Below are positions 1-8,715 of a DNA stretch of 64,000 nucleotides, one piece after another. The stretch is from Sphingomonadales bacterium (GTDB taxonomy: Bacteria; Pseudomonadota; Alphaproteobacteria; Sphingomonadales; Sphingomonadaceae): NCBI GenBank assembly GCA_016721875.1, contig JADKHG010000014.1, positions 310,001 to 374,000 on the forward strand, given 5' to 3'. Under the pieces are notes generated by a model, which worked only from the letters and a program-made list of their open reading frames with translations, was not told the DNA's origin and made no database searches. Each line of letters opens with the position of its first letter. The stretch's first letter is position 1. A program made the position numbers and the translations under genes.

Positions 1-243
1 ATGCAGGTTTTGCTCGCCGAAGGGCTGATGCAATTCTGGTTCAATCATGTCGCCAATCTCGCCGGCAATCAGGTCTGGTTTGATCTGCTTATTGCGGTGA
101 GCATATCCTTCTACCTCATTGTTCCGCGTGCGCGTGCTGTTGGGATGAAGCCATTGCCCTGGGGAATCGCCGTGTTTGCTACCGCTAGCGTTGCGCTGCT
201 GCCGATGGTGGCACGTTTGCTCTGGCTTGAAAAACGTCGTTGA
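1..243 (+). CDS. Small membrane protein, DUF2834-like, possibly 5'-truncated
   Basis: The 80-residue frame is open from the first base of the window, so the true start may lie upstream. Two hydrophobic segments are visible (about residues 26-41 and 54-70), and the chain ends in a basic tail (LEKRR). The spacing of the helices and the GNQVWFDLLIAV stretch resemble DUF2834 inner-membrane proteins, whose function is unknown. It stops 6 bp before the next gene on the same strand and is probably co-transcribed with it. The family assignment rests on general resemblance only. Confidence 0.5.
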   Translation: MQVLLAEGLMQFWFNHVANLAGNQVWFDLLIAVSISFYLIVPRARAVGMKPLPWGIAVFATASVALLPMVARLLWLEKRR

Positions 244-249
244 CGACAA

Positions 250-753
250 ATGACGGCCGAAACCATTCTTGTCGTCGGCTGCACCGGGGCAGGCAAAACG
301 ACCTATGCGCGCAAGCTGGCCGATGAGCTGGGTGCGCTGCGTTTTTCCATCGATGAATGGATGATGCCGCTCTTCGGCCCTGATCAGCCCACACCGATCC
401 GCTTTGACTGGATGATGGAGCGGGTCAATCGCTGTGAGGCGATGATCTTCTCGCTGGTCCAGCAGGCGGCGGCGCGCGGGGTTCCTGCGGTGCTCGATCT
501 GGGCTTCACGAAATACGAGCATCGCGAAAAGTTCCGCTCCCTCTGTGCTGATGCCGGGCTGAGCGTCGCGGTGCATTTTGTCGATGTGTCGCGAGAGGTC
601 CGCTGGCAACGCGTTCAGGGCCGCAATGCTGAACAGGGCGAGACCTATGCGATGCAGGTTGATCGTTCGATGTTTGATTTTATGGAAAGTATGTGGGAAC
701 CGCCAAAGGCAGACGAATGGGAAATGGGCGGCGGTTGCCGTATAACCCCATAA
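250..753 (+). CDS. P-loop ATPase / predicted small-molecule kinase
   Basis: This 167-residue cytosolic protein has a Walker A motif GCTGAGKT at residues 10-17, followed by a predicted Walker-B-like FSIDEWM and a late basic segment (SREVRWQRVQGR) of the kind that forms the lid in small kinases. The layout matches the COG0645-type predicted kinases related to zeta toxins and gluconate or chloramphenicol kinases. The phosphate acceptor cannot be told from the sequence. No antitoxin-like partner precedes it, so a toxin role is not supported. It starts 6 bp after the upstream membrane protein and ends about 40 bp before the TerC-family gene. Confidence 0.7.
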   Translation: MTAETILVVGCTGAGKTTYARKLADELGALRFSIDEWMMPLFGPDQPTPIRFDWMMERVNRCEAMIFSLVQQAAARGVPAVLDLGFTKYEHREKFRSLCADAGLSVAVHFVDVSREVRWQRVQGRNAEQGETYAMQVDRSMFDFMESMWEPPKADEWEMGGGCRITP

Positions 754-795
754 AGTGCTGCCCCATAAGGTTCCTTGACGACGAATAGGGATATG

Positions 796-1536
796 ATGTT
801 AGATCTGCTTATACTTGCCAGCCATGCCGCAACGGCGGCGCCTTCTTTGGGTGGACCCGCCGAAATCTGGGCGGCAATCGTCAAGGATTTCTCCAACATC
901 ACCTCGCCGTCGGCTTTCTCTGCCTTTGTCCAGGTTCTGATGATCGACATCGTGCTTGCTGGCGACAATGCGATTGTCGTTGGCGCACTCGCGGCAGGAC
1001 TGCCCGCTGATCAGCGCAAGAAGGTGATCGCCATCGGTGTGATTGCGGCACTGGTTTTGCGCGTGGTCTTTGCGCTGATGGTCTCTTGGCTGCTTGGAAT
1101 TGTCGGGTTGGTGCTTGCGGGCGGCATCCTGTTGTTGTGGGTTGGCTGGCGGATGTACCGCGACATCGGTGCTGATCATGGCAGCGATTCACCAGGGTCT
1201 CCTGAAATTACGGGTGACGAGGATTCGGGGATCAAACCGGCGAAAAGCTTTGCGGCGGCAGCATGGGCGGTGGCGCTCGCTGATGTGTCGATGAGCCTCG
1301 ACAATGTGCTCGCGGTTGCGGGTGCTGCGCGCGAACATCCCGGCATATTGATCGTTGGCCTGATCGTTGCGGTCGCGCTGATGGGAATTGCGGCCAATAT
1401 CATCGCCAAATATATCGAACGCTTCCGCTGGATCGCGTGGATCGGTCTTGCCGTGATCATCTATGTCGCGCTGAAGATGATCTGGGAAGGCTGGCACGAG
1501 GTTAGCCCGCTTGTCTTGCCACTGGTTGGCGGCTGA
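796..1536 (+). CDS. TerC/YjbE-family integral membrane metal transporter
   Basis: A polytopic inner-membrane protein with about seven predicted helices. It has the two family hallmarks: an acidic GDNAIVVGALAAGLP motif in an early helix and DVSMSLDNVLAVAG in a later one, separated by a soluble acidic loop (SDSPGSPEITGDEDSG). TerC/YjbE proteins are associated with metal homeostasis, chiefly manganese export; the assignment here is by motif. ATG codons occur at 793 and 796 and a TTG at 775. I prefer 796 because an AGGG at 787-790 sits at a sensible distance, but the start is uncertain. The stop codon overlaps the next gene's start (TGATG). Confidence 0.85.
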   Translation: MLDLLILASHAATAAPSLGGPAEIWAAIVKDFSNITSPSAFSAFVQVLMIDIVLAGDNAIVVGALAAGLPADQRKKVIAIGVIAALVLRVVFALMVSWLLGIVGLVLAGGILLLWVGWRMYRDIGADHGSDSPGSPEITGDEDSGIKPAKSFAAAAWAVALADVSMSLDNVLAVAGAAREHPGILIVGLIVAVALMGIAANIIAKYIERFRWIAWIGLAVIIYVALKMIWEGWHEVSPLVLPLVGG

Positions 1537-2138
1537 TGGACACGATTTGGCGCACACAGCCGGTGCTGGAGGGCGAGCATGTCCTCCTGCGCCCGATGGT
1601 GCGCTCAGATGGCCCTGCCATAGTCGAGGCGGCGAGCGATGGCCGGTTGTGGGAATTGTTCTACACTGCGGTTCCCGGCCCTAACAGTATCGAGGCCTAT
1701 CTCGACAGCGCGGAAGCCGAAACCGCTTATGGACGTGCAATGCCCTTTGTTGTGATCGACAAGGCCTCGGGGCGGTTGGTCGGGGCAACGCGCTATATGC
1801 GGATGAAGCGAGAGGCAAAGCGGCTCGAAATTGGCACCACTTTCTACGCCAAATCGGCTCAGCGCACCCCGGTCAACAGCGAAGCCAAACTGCTTCTGCT
1901 GACCCACGCTTTTGAAGTCATGGGCTGTCGGTGTGTCCAGTTCCGCACTGACCATTTCAACCAACCCTCACAGCGCGCGATCGAACGGCTGGGCGCCAAA
2001 CGCGACGGACTGCTCCGCAACCATAGCATCATGGATGGCCGGGTGCGTGATACTGTCGTCTATTCGATCATCGAAAATGAATGGGAAGGTGTGAAGCGTA
2101 ATCTGTTGTTCAGGTTGAATCGCCCACTATCACTCTGA
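1536..2138 (+). CDS. GNAT family N-acetyltransferase (RimJ/RimL-like)
   Basis: A 200-residue protein opening with the RimJ/RimL-type pattern LEGEHVLLRPM. It includes the beta4-alpha3 acetyl-CoA-binding region (about residues 95-125) and a QRAIERLGAKRDG segment near residues 148-160 that is typical of this branch. Members acetylate N-terminal amines of proteins or small molecules. The target here is unknown. The start overlaps the stop of the TerC-family gene, so translational coupling is likely. Confidence 0.85.
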   Translation: MDTIWRTQPVLEGEHVLLRPMVRSDGPAIVEAASDGRLWELFYTAVPGPNSIEAYLDSAEAETAYGRAMPFVVIDKASGRLVGATRYMRMKREAKRLEIGTTFYAKSAQRTPVNSEAKLLLLTHAFEVMGCRCVQFRTDHFNQPSQRAIERLGAKRDGLLRNHSIMDGRVRDTVVYSIIENEWEGVKRNLLFRLNRPLSL

Positions 2139-2181
2139 AATACAGTGCGATTTCCGCACTGATTGGGACATGGGGCTTTTC

Positions 2182-2889
2182 ATGAATATTTTTCGTTCCG
2201 CATTGCTTGCGCTTGCGGCGGTTTCGGCACTTTCACCAGCGGCCTTTGCCCACGAAGATCATGACAAGCCTGAATTCAGCTATACCTTCCCCGACAGCGT
2301 AAAGGCGCACCCCGCGCTCGCTGCCCAACTCGAAAAGCGCAAGGCAGAGATCAAAACCGAATTTGACAAGGACCTTGCCGACGCGTCCGAGGATTCGAAG
2401 CTCAACAATTATCAATATCAGACCGACTGGAAGGTTGATTCGGAAACCCCGGATTTCCTGGTGCTGTTGTCGAGCAACTACACCTATTCAGGCGGCGCGC
2501 ACGGGATGTTCTGGAGCAGTGCAATCCTGTGGGACAAGAAGCAGGGCAAGGAAGTCAAATTCCTCGACCTTTTCGCCGATCCGGAAAAAGCCAAGGCCGA
2601 GATCATGCTCGGTTATTGCGCGATGCTTGATGCCGAACGGCTAGTGCTGCGCGGCGAACCCACGCCCAAGGATGATATATTCGGCGAATGTGTTGATCCG
2701 TTTGAATTCGGGATCGTCTATCCGGTCAAACTCAACGATAGCAGCTATCTGCGCATCGCCTTCACCCTGCCGCCTTATTCCGCAGGTCCCTATGTCGAAG
2801 GCGAATATGAATTCGACACCGCCGCCCCCGACCGGATCACATCGCTGCTGAAGCCCGAATATAAGGCGCTATTCCAGACCTATATGTAG
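2182..2889 (+). CDS. Exported DUF4163/RsiV-like protein
   Basis: A 235-residue protein with a clear signal peptide (MNIFRSALLALAAVSALSPAAFA), so it is periplasmic. The body resembles the DUF4163 plus DUF3298 architecture of RsiV/PdaC-like proteins: a SSNYTYSGGAHG motif in the middle and a closing domain containing IAFTLPPYSAGPY. The in-frame ATG at 2170 is less likely, because GGGG at 2172-2175 sits well placed for the ATG at 2182. Function in Gram-negative bacteria is not established. It ends about 22 bp from the convergent dienelactone hydrolase gene. Confidence 0.7.
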   Translation: MNIFRSALLALAAVSALSPAAFAHEDHDKPEFSYTFPDSVKAHPALAAQLEKRKAEIKTEFDKDLADASEDSKLNNYQYQTDWKVDSETPDFLVLLSSNYTYSGGAHGMFWSSAILWDKKQGKEVKFLDLFADPEKAKAEIMLGYCAMLDAERLVLRGEPTPKDDIFGECVDPFEFGIVYPVKLNDSSYLRIAFTLPPYSAGPYVEGEYEFDTAAPDRITSLLKPEYKALFQTYM

Positions 2890-2911
2890 GGAACCGCATT
2901 GGGCTATTCAG

Positions 2912-3622
2912 TCAGCCCAGCCACTTCTTGAAGAACGCCACGGTCCGCCCGTCGGCCAGCTGCGCCCCTGCCTCATTGCGGCGGTTGCCCATTTCGGCGG
3001 CAAAGCCGTGGTCGAGCCCTTCATAGTCGTGCAAGACGACTTTTGGATGATCGTCCAATCCGGCATGCATTGCGGTCTGGGCTTCCGGGCCGACAAAGCC
3101 GTCGGCGGTGGGGATATGCAGCATCAAAGGGTTTGAAATTGCATGACTTTCGTTCAGCATCTGATCAATCATGACGCCATAATAGCCGACTGAAGCCGAG
3201 ATATCGGTGCGCGCGGCGGCCATATAGGCGAGCCGTCCTCCCAGACAATAACCGACGCAGCCGACTTTCTCTATCAGCGCCGCACCCAATTCACCCCGGC
3301 GGATGGCGTGGATTGTCGCCTCGATATCCTGCACTCCATCATTGGGGTCATATTGCTGGAAATAGCCAAAAGCTTCCTGCAGCTGCGCCTCGATATCGGG
3401 GTCCAGCTCAACATTGGGGGTAAAGCGCCAGAACAGGTCGATGGCGACCGCCAGATAGCCGGCATCGGCCCAGGTCTCGCATTTCTGCCTGATGCCTGGA
3501 TTGACCCCGAAAATTTCGGGGATGACGATGATCGCCGCCTTTGCGGTTCCATCGGGTTGCGCGACATAGGCGCTGAACTGGCCTGATCCGTCGAGCGCGG
3601 TGATCGATGTGCTCGTGCCCAT
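2912..3622 (-). CDS. Dienelactone hydrolase family protein
   Basis: A 236-residue alpha/beta hydrolase of the DLH family. The nucleophile is a cysteine in GYCLGG (Cys126). Glu36 in IPEIFG, an aspartate in the HIPTADGFV stretch and the histidine of LDHGFA complete the usual set. DLH-family enzymes hydrolyse dienelactones and related small esters. The real substrate is unknown, because no chlorocatechol genes are nearby. It is transcribed divergently from the DUF6489 gene. Confidence 0.85.
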   Translation of the reverse strand: MGTSTSITALDGSGQFSAYVAQPDGTAKAAIIVIPEIFGVNPGIRQKCETWADAGYLAVAIDLFWRFTPNVELDPDIEAQLQEAFGYFQQYDPNDGVQDIEATIHAIRRGELGAALIEKVGCVGYCLGGRLAYMAAARTDISASVGYYGVMIDQMLNESHAISNPLMLHIPTADGFVGPEAQTAMHAGLDDHPKVVLHDYEGLDHGFAAEMGNRRNEAGAQLADGRTVAFFKKWLG

Positions 3623-3726
3623 GAGACTCTCCTCACTATATGGGTCGCCGCGCGCAGGCGGCGATTGCCCCTTTGGCTTATGCCACTATAGTGCAGTTCG
3701 CAATCCGGGAAGGAGGGAGCAGTCCC

Positions 3727-3978
3727 ATGAAATTCAATATAGAAGTCGACACCACCCCCGAAGAAGTCCGTCGTCTGGTCGGCCTGCCTGATCTCAGCGA
3801 CGTTCATGACATCTATCTCAGCAAGCTGAAGGATGTCGCCGACAAGGGGATTACTCCCGACATGGTGCAGGGGATGATCCGCAACTGGGTGCCGATGGGT
3901 GACCAGAGCATGGATTTCATCAAATCGCTGATGGGCGGGCTTGCCGGTGGCGCAATGGGCGGCAAGGACAAGAAGTAG
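3727..3978 (+). CDS. DUF6489 family small protein
   Basis: An 83-residue protein of unknown function with the DUF6489 look. It opens with MKFNIEVDTTPEEVRRL, then a helical middle, an aromatic/proline NWVPMG turn and a glycine-rich lysine tail. The start at 3727 is supported by a strong AAGGAGGGAG ribosome-binding site about 8 bp upstream; the longer open frame from 3640 has no such support. It lies 9 bp upstream of mnmE and is probably co-transcribed with it. Confidence 0.8.
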   Translation: MKFNIEVDTTPEEVRRLVGLPDLSDVHDIYLSKLKDVADKGITPDMVQGMIRNWVPMGDQSMDFIKSLMGGLAGGAMGGKDKK

Positions 3979-3987
3979 AATCACCTG

Positions 3988-5280
3988 ATGGACAGCGTCG
4001 ACACAATCTTCGCGCTGTCCAGCGGCGCGCCGCCTGCGGCGATTGCCGTGGTTCGGATTAGCGGAACTCAAGCGTTTGAGGCTGTTCGGGCATTAGCGGG
4101 CAAAGTGCCGGCTGCGCGCAAGGCATCGCTCAGGACTTTGCGCGACGCAGACGGTTCAACACTCGACGAAGCGCTGGTGCTGACTTTCCCTGGCCCCGCC
4201 ACCGCAACCGGCGAAGATTTAGCAGAGTTGCACCTGCACGGCGGCCGTGCAGTGGTGCGCGGGGTGGAGGCGGCGTTGGCGGCGATGCCGGGCTTGCGCA
4301 AGGCCGAGCCTGGCGAGTTCACTCGCCGCGCTTTCCAACACGGACGTATCGACCTGAACGAAGCCGAAGGGCTGGCCGATCTGCTTTCTGCCGAAACCGA
4401 ATGGCAGCGCCGCTCGGCGCTGGCAATGGCGGGTGGAGGATTTAGTCGACAGATTGAAGACTGGCGCATGGCGATATTGGTGCTATCGGCGCAGGTTGAG
4501 GCTGTACTCGACTTTTCTGACGAAGGCGATGTTTCTGAAACGGAAAATACAAATATATCAAAAAGATGTTTAGAATTGCATGACGTCATGACGCGACAGC
4601 TTTCCGCGCCATCAGCAGAAAAATTGCGCGATGGGTTACGTGTGGTGCTGGCGGGCCCACCCAATAGCGGCAAGTCGACATTGCTCAACGCGCTGGTTTC
4701 GCGCGAAGCGGCGATAGTCTCCGACATTGCCGGGACCACGCGCGATTTGATCGAGGTTCCGGTGTCGTTTTCGGGAATGCCTTTCCTGCTGACCGATACC
4801 GCCGGTCTCCGGGACGACAGTCAGGATGCGATTGAATCAATCGGCATCGACCGCGCCAATGCGGCGATCGCCAACGCCGATATGCTGTTATGGCTCGGGA
4901 CAGAGGGGGAGGGACCAGAGCATAGCCTCACGCTGGAGATCGAAGCCAAGGTTGATGATCCGTCCCATTGTATAAAATCGTCAAATTCACTTCGGTTATC
5001 GGCCAGAACCGGAGAAGGAGTTGTGGCTTTGATCGACTGGCTTGTCGAAACCGGTCGAACCATGTTGCCGCCACCCGACAGTTTCGCCATCAACCAGCGT
5101 CAGCAAGGGTTGTTGAAGCAATGCGCCTTGTCACTGTCAGCCGCCGCCAAATCGACAGATCTGTTGGTATCCGCTGAAGAACTCCGCCAGGCCCGGCTCG
5201 CGCTCGACGCTTTGACTGGGAGGGCGAGTACCGAAGATATGCTTGACGCGCTGTTCGGACGGTTTTGCATCGGGAAATAA
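3988..5280 (+). CDS. mnmE: tRNA modification GTPase MnmE
   Basis: A 430-residue tRNA-modifying GTPase that works with MnmG to make 5-carboxymethylaminomethyl uridine at wobble position 34. The N-terminal tetrahydrofolate-binding domain begins DTIFALSSGAPPAAIAVVRISG. The G domain has GPPNSGKST at about residues 223-231, the IAGTTRD switch and DTAGLR. The chain ends in the diagnostic FCIGK with the conserved cysteine. The length is normal for alphaproteobacteria. It precedes mnmG in the conserved origin-proximal order. Confidence 0.97.
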   Translation: MDSVDTIFALSSGAPPAAIAVVRISGTQAFEAVRALAGKVPAARKASLRTLRDADGSTLDEALVLTFPGPATATGEDLAELHLHGGRAVVRGVEAALAAMPGLRKAEPGEFTRRAFQHGRIDLNEAEGLADLLSAETEWQRRSALAMAGGGFSRQIEDWRMAILVLSAQVEAVLDFSDEGDVSETENTNISKRCLELHDVMTRQLSAPSAEKLRDGLRVVLAGPPNSGKSTLLNALVSREAAIVSDIAGTTRDLIEVPVSFSGMPFLLTDTAGLRDDSQDAIESIGIDRANAAIANADMLLWLGTEGEGPEHSLTLEIEAKVDDPSHCIKSSNSLRLSARTGEGVVALIDWLVETGRTMLPPPDSFAINQRQQGLLKQCALSLSAAAKSTDLLVSAEELRQARLALDALTGRASTEDMLDALFGRFCIGK

Positions 5281-5293
5281 AGCGCGAGCGGGT

Positions 5294-5309
5294 TGTTTCA
5301 CGTGAAACA
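5294..5309. promoter_or_regulatory. parS site 1 (ParB-binding)
   Basis: A perfect 16-bp palindrome TGTTTCACGTGAAACA in the 99-bp gap between mnmE and mnmG. It matches the widely conserved parS consensus recognised by chromosomal ParB, whose gene lies 3.4 kb downstream. Site identity is established knowledge for ParB-family proteins. Actual occupancy here is inferred. Confidence 0.95.
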
Positions 5310-5379
5310 TTTGCTGCCTGTGGCGAATCATAGTGACTCGCTTTGACGCCCTAAGCCGCTTGAGCTATGCGCGGCTCTC

Positions 5380-7287
5380 ATGACAAAACGGTCTGACAAA
5401 GATTTTGACGTCCTCGTTATAGGCGGCGGGCATGCGGGGGTTGAGGCTGCCGCTGCTGCCGCGCGCATGGGCGTGCGCGTCGGGTTGGTCAGTTTTCGGC
5501 GTGATACGATCGGTGCAATGTCCTGCAATCCGGCGATTGGCGGGTTGGGCAAGGGGCATCTGGTGCGCGAGGTCGATGCCTTTGATGGCATTATTGCCCG
5601 CTCTGCCGATGACGCAGCGATCCATTACCGCATGCTCAATGCGTCGAAAGGCGCAGCAGTACAGGGGCCGCGGATTCAGGCGGACCGCGCCTTGTTCAAG
5701 GCATCGGTGCATCGGCAGATCGGGGCGACCCAAGGGTTGGAGGTTGTTGAGGGCGAGGCAGCGGCTTTGCTGTTTGATCCTGCGGACAGTCGCCGTGTTA
5801 TTGGGCTGTCGCTTTCGGATGGCAGTGAAATCTCTGCAAAGGCTGTGATCCTGGCAACAGGCACGTTTCTGGGTGGTACGCTGTTTCGCGGCGAGGAAAG
5901 ACTGACCGGCGGGCGTATTGGCGAAGCTTCGGCGCAGAAACTTGCTGAACAGATCCGCGGCGCTGGCCTGCCAATGGCGCGGCTGAAGACCGGCACACCG
6001 CCCCGACTTGATGGCAGGACGATCAACTGGGCAGTGCTCGACGAACAACCATCAGATAGTGGCGATTGGACGATGTCGGCGATGACTGCCGCGCGCCATA
6101 TTCCCCAGCTTTTCTGCGCGATCACGCGAACCAATGACCGGACGCATGAGATCATCAGGGGTGGATTGGATCGCTCACCCCTGTTCGGCGGCGCGATTCA
6201 GGGGCAGGGGCCGCGTTACTGTCCCTCAATCGAAGATAAGATTTTCCGCTTTGGCGACCGCGAGGGGCATCAGATTTTTCTCGAGCCAGAAGGTCTCGAT
6301 AGCCCTCTAATCTATCCCAACGGCATTTCAACGTCGTTGCCCACCGATGTGCAGCTAACAATGGTTCGGTCTATGGCTGGTCTAGAGGCCGTCGAGATGG
6401 TGGTTCCTGGCTATGCGGTGGAATATGATCATATTGACCCACGCGCACTCGACCGATCCTTGAAGGTTCGTGATTTTGTAGGGCTGTATTGCGCCGGTCA
6501 GATTAATGGTACCACCGGCTATGAGGAAGCGGCTGCACAAGGTTTAGTCGCCGGTATGGGCGCCGCCTCGGCGGTTTTGGGCCGCGATATGCTGGTGCTC
6601 GAACGTTCCGACAGTTATATTGCGGTGATGGTCGATGATCTGGTGTTGCACGGTGTGACTGAACCCTATCGCATGCTGACCGCCCGCGCCGAATATCGGT
6701 TGCGCCTGCGCGCCGACAATGCTGCAACGCGGCTAACGCCTAAAGGCATTGAGCTGGGTATTGTCGGCGAGCAGCGGCGCCAGGCTTTTGAAGCGCGCGC
6801 CAAATGCAAGACACGATTGCTCGAGCGGATGGACGAGATTCTTTCGGCTGATCAACTGGTTTCCGCCGGAGTTACGGTTCGCCGTGATGGCGGTAAGATG
6901 CGGATCTTTGATTGGCTGCGCTTTCCCGATGTCAGCCTAGCCGAACTGCTTACTTTGTCTTCCGGTAACGACGATGTTCCACGTGAAACATCGCAGGAGT
7001 GGGATGCCGAACTTCTCGGCGAAGTCGAGCAGGACGGGCGTTATGCTCCGTATATCGAGCGACAAGCGGCTGAATTGCGCGATCTGGCTGCCAATGAAAA
7101 GATCGCTTTGCCAACCAGCATTGACTATCGCGCCATAGCCGGGCTCTCGAACGAGATGGTCGAGCGACTCGATGCAGCACGGCCCGAGTCGCTGGCGGCA
7201 GCGAGTCGCATCAGGGGGATTACCCCGGCCGCGCTCGCAGCAATTTTGGTGCAGGCGAAGCGCGCAGCGCAGCGGAAAGCCGCATGA
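5380..7287 (+). CDS. mnmG: tRNA uridine-5-carboxymethylaminomethyl modification enzyme MnmG
   Basis: A 635-residue FAD-dependent partner of MnmE. The N-terminus carries the dinucleotide-binding motif VIGGGHAGVEAA (about residues 11-22). The conserved SCNPAIGGLGKGHLVREVDA and PRIQADRALFK stretches follow, and the helical C-terminal domain is complete. A parS site (6975-6990) is embedded in its 3' third. Its last codons overlap the start of rsmG (ATGA at 7284). Confidence 0.97.
   Translation: MTKRSDKDFDVLVIGGGHAGVEAAAAAARMGVRVGLVSFRRDTIGAMSCNPAIGGLGKGHLVREVDAFDGIIARSADDAAIHYRMLNASKGAAVQGPRIQADRALFKASVHRQIGATQGLEVVEGEAAALLFDPADSRRVIGLSLSDGSEISAKAVILATGTFLGGTLFRGEERLTGGRIGEASAQKLAEQIRGAGLPMARLKTGTPPRLDGRTINWAVLDEQPSDSGDWTMSAMTAARHIPQLFCAITRTNDRTHEIIRGGLDRSPLFGGAIQGQGPRYCPSIEDKIFRFGDREGHQIFLEPEGLDSPLIYPNGISTSLPTDVQLTMVRSMAGLEAVEMVVPGYAVEYDHIDPRALDRSLKVRDFVGLYCAGQINGTTGYEEAAAQGLVAGMGAASAVLGRDMLVLERSDSYIAVMVDDLVLHGVTEPYRMLTARAEYRLRLRADNAATRLTPKGIELGIVGEQRRQAFEARAKCKTRLLERMDEILSADQLVSAGVTVRRDGGKMRIFDWLRFPDVSLAELLTLSSGNDDVPRETSQEWDAELLGEVEQDGRYAPYIERQAAELRDLAANEKIALPTSIDYRAIAGLSNEMVERLDAARPESLAAASRIRGITPAALAAILVQAKRAAQRKAA
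6975..6990. promoter_or_regulatory. parS site 2, inside mnmG
   Basis: TGTTCCACGTGAAACA, matching the parS consensus TGTTNCACGTGAAACA. The flanking GA/TC extends the palindrome to 20 bp. It lies wholly within the coding sequence of mnmG and encodes V-P-R-E-T in that frame, so both protein and DNA-site constraints act on it. Confidence 0.93.
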
Positions 7288-7936
7288 CCGAGGAAGACGC
7301 ACAGAACTGGATCAAGACCCATTTCGATGTTTCACGTGGAACATGGGAGCGGCTTGAAGCTTTTATCGCCTTTCTGAAAAACGAAGCCCAAAGGCAAAAT
7401 TTGGTTTCTGCGGCATCGCTCGATCATATGTGGGTCCGACATATTGTCGACAGCGCGCAATTGTTGCGCTTGTATCGCCCAAGACATCCACCTGGATTGA
7501 CCTTGGTTCAGGCGCTGGTTTTCCGGGGCTGATTGTCGCGATCCTCAGCGATTGGCGGGTTACCTTGGTCGAATCGCGCGCCAAGCGCATAGAATTTTTA
7601 AATCGTGCAATTGAACAATTGGGGCTGGGAGATCAGGCGCGGGTGGCGGGAATGCCCGTTGAGCGGCTCGATACCAGCCCGTACGGAGTGATCAGCGCGC
7701 GTGCCTTCGCTCCACTCGATCGCCTGTTGCCGCTGGCTTCGCGATTTTCTACGCCAAAAACAATATGGTTGCTGCCAAAGGGGCAAAATGCCGCTAATGA
7801 ACTGGCAGATGCCCGCAATGACTGGAATTTTGACATGAGGGTCGAGCCCAGCATCACTCAGGCCGATGCCGGGATTTTGGTCGGCAGGGTTTTGGGAACT
7901 GCGCGGAAAGCTGCTGCGAAAGGATGGCGCAAATAA
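7284..7936 (+). CDS. rsmG: 16S rRNA (guanine527-N7)-methyltransferase RsmG, frameshifted as given
   Basis: Two overlapping frames together make a normal 217-residue RsmG (GidB). The first gives the N-terminal half, ending HIVDSAQLLRL near 7475. The second resumes VSPKTSTWIDLGSGAGFPG, containing the SAM-binding DLGSGAGFPG, and runs to 7936. One extra G in CTTGTATCG (about 7473-7480, giving CTTGGTATCG) restores one frame. The span is 653 bp, one short of a multiple of three. The break therefore looks like a sequence error more than decay. The start overlaps mnmG, and the stop overlaps the parA start (TAATG). Confidence 0.9.
7328..7343. promoter_or_regulatory. parS site 3, inside rsmG
   Basis: TGTTTCACGTGGAACA is the mirror form of site 2 and matches the parS consensus on the opposite strand. 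It lies in the first codons of rsmG, about 350 bp from site 2. Three sites within 2.1 kb, upstream of parAB, form a compact nucleation region for ParB. Confidence 0.93.
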
Positions 7937-8715
7937 TGATCCGGATCGCCATTGCCAACCAGAAGGGCGGCGTCGGCAAAACCACAACGGCAATCAATCT
8001 CGCAACCGCGCTCGCTGCATGCGGACGGCGCTGTCTGCTGATTGATCTTGACCCGCAGGGCAATGCCTCGACCGGGCTGGGCGTGAAAGCCGCGGATCGC
8101 GGAAACAACAGCTATGATCTGCTGCTTGGCGAAGCGACAGTCGAGGAAGCGGCGATCAAGACCTTGATCCCGGGGCTTGATATCGTCCCCGCCACCGTTG
8201 ACCTTTCAGGTGCCGAGGTTGAACTGGTCGAATATGAGGATCGCGCTCACCGTCTGCAAAATGCGCTCGCCGATGCCGATGATCGCTGGGATGTGTGCCT
8301 GATCGACTGCCCGCCGTCGCTGGGACTGCTGACGATCAATGCCCTGGTTGGTGCCGATTCGATTCTTGTCCCGTTGCAGTGCGAATTTTTTGCGCTTGAG
8401 GGATTAAGTCAATTATTACAGACGGTTGAACGCATTCAGAAGCGTTTTAACGCGTCGCTGTCGATCCTTGGCGTGGCGCTGACCATGTATGACCGTCGCA
8501 ATCGACTGACCGACCAGGTGGCGGAGGATGTGCGCAGTTGTCTGGGGGCGCTGGTCTTCGAAACGGTGATCCCGCGCAATGTGCGACTATCAGAAGCGCC
8601 GAGCCACGGGCTTCCCGCTTTGGTCTATGATCATCGGTGCAGCGGATCAGAGGCCTATATGAAATTGGCGCGGGAATTGATCGCCCGCTTGCCACAAAAG
8701 GAATTGGCAGCATGA
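7936..8715 (+). CDS. parA: Chromosome-partitioning ATPase ParA (Soj)
   Basis: A 259-residue deviant Walker-type ATPase. It opens MIRIAIANQKGGVGKTT with the KGGVGKTT P-loop, continues with the switch LIDLDPQGNAS, and has LIDCPPSLG in the middle. It moves ParB-parS complexes during chromosome segregation. The start at 7936 overlaps the rsmG stop and has AAAGGA about 11 bp upstream. The in-frame ATG at 7924 lies directly against that site and is less likely. The stop overlaps the parB start (ATGA). Confidence 0.96.
   Translation: MIRIAIANQKGGVGKTTTAINLATALAACGRRCLLIDLDPQGNASTGLGVKAADRGNNSYDLLLGEATVEEAAIKTLIPGLDIVPATVDLSGAEVELVEYEDRAHRLQNALADADDRWDVCLIDCPPSLGLLTINALVGADSILVPLQCEFFALEGLSQLLQTVERIQKRFNASLSILGVALTMYDRRNRLTDQVAEDVRSCLGALVFETVIPRNVRLSEAPSHGLPALVYDHRCSGSEAYMKLARELIARLPQKELAA

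Noticed and set aside
250..753. Zeta-toxin of a toxin-antitoxin pair
   Set aside because: The P-loop fits, but no small antitoxin-like gene overlaps or precedes it, and the neighbour is a membrane protein.
754..795. yybP-ykoY manganese riboswitch upstream of the TerC-family gene
   Set aside because: The gap is only about 40 bp and lacks the paired, conserved elements of that riboswitch. The upstream gene ends too close for a full aptamer.
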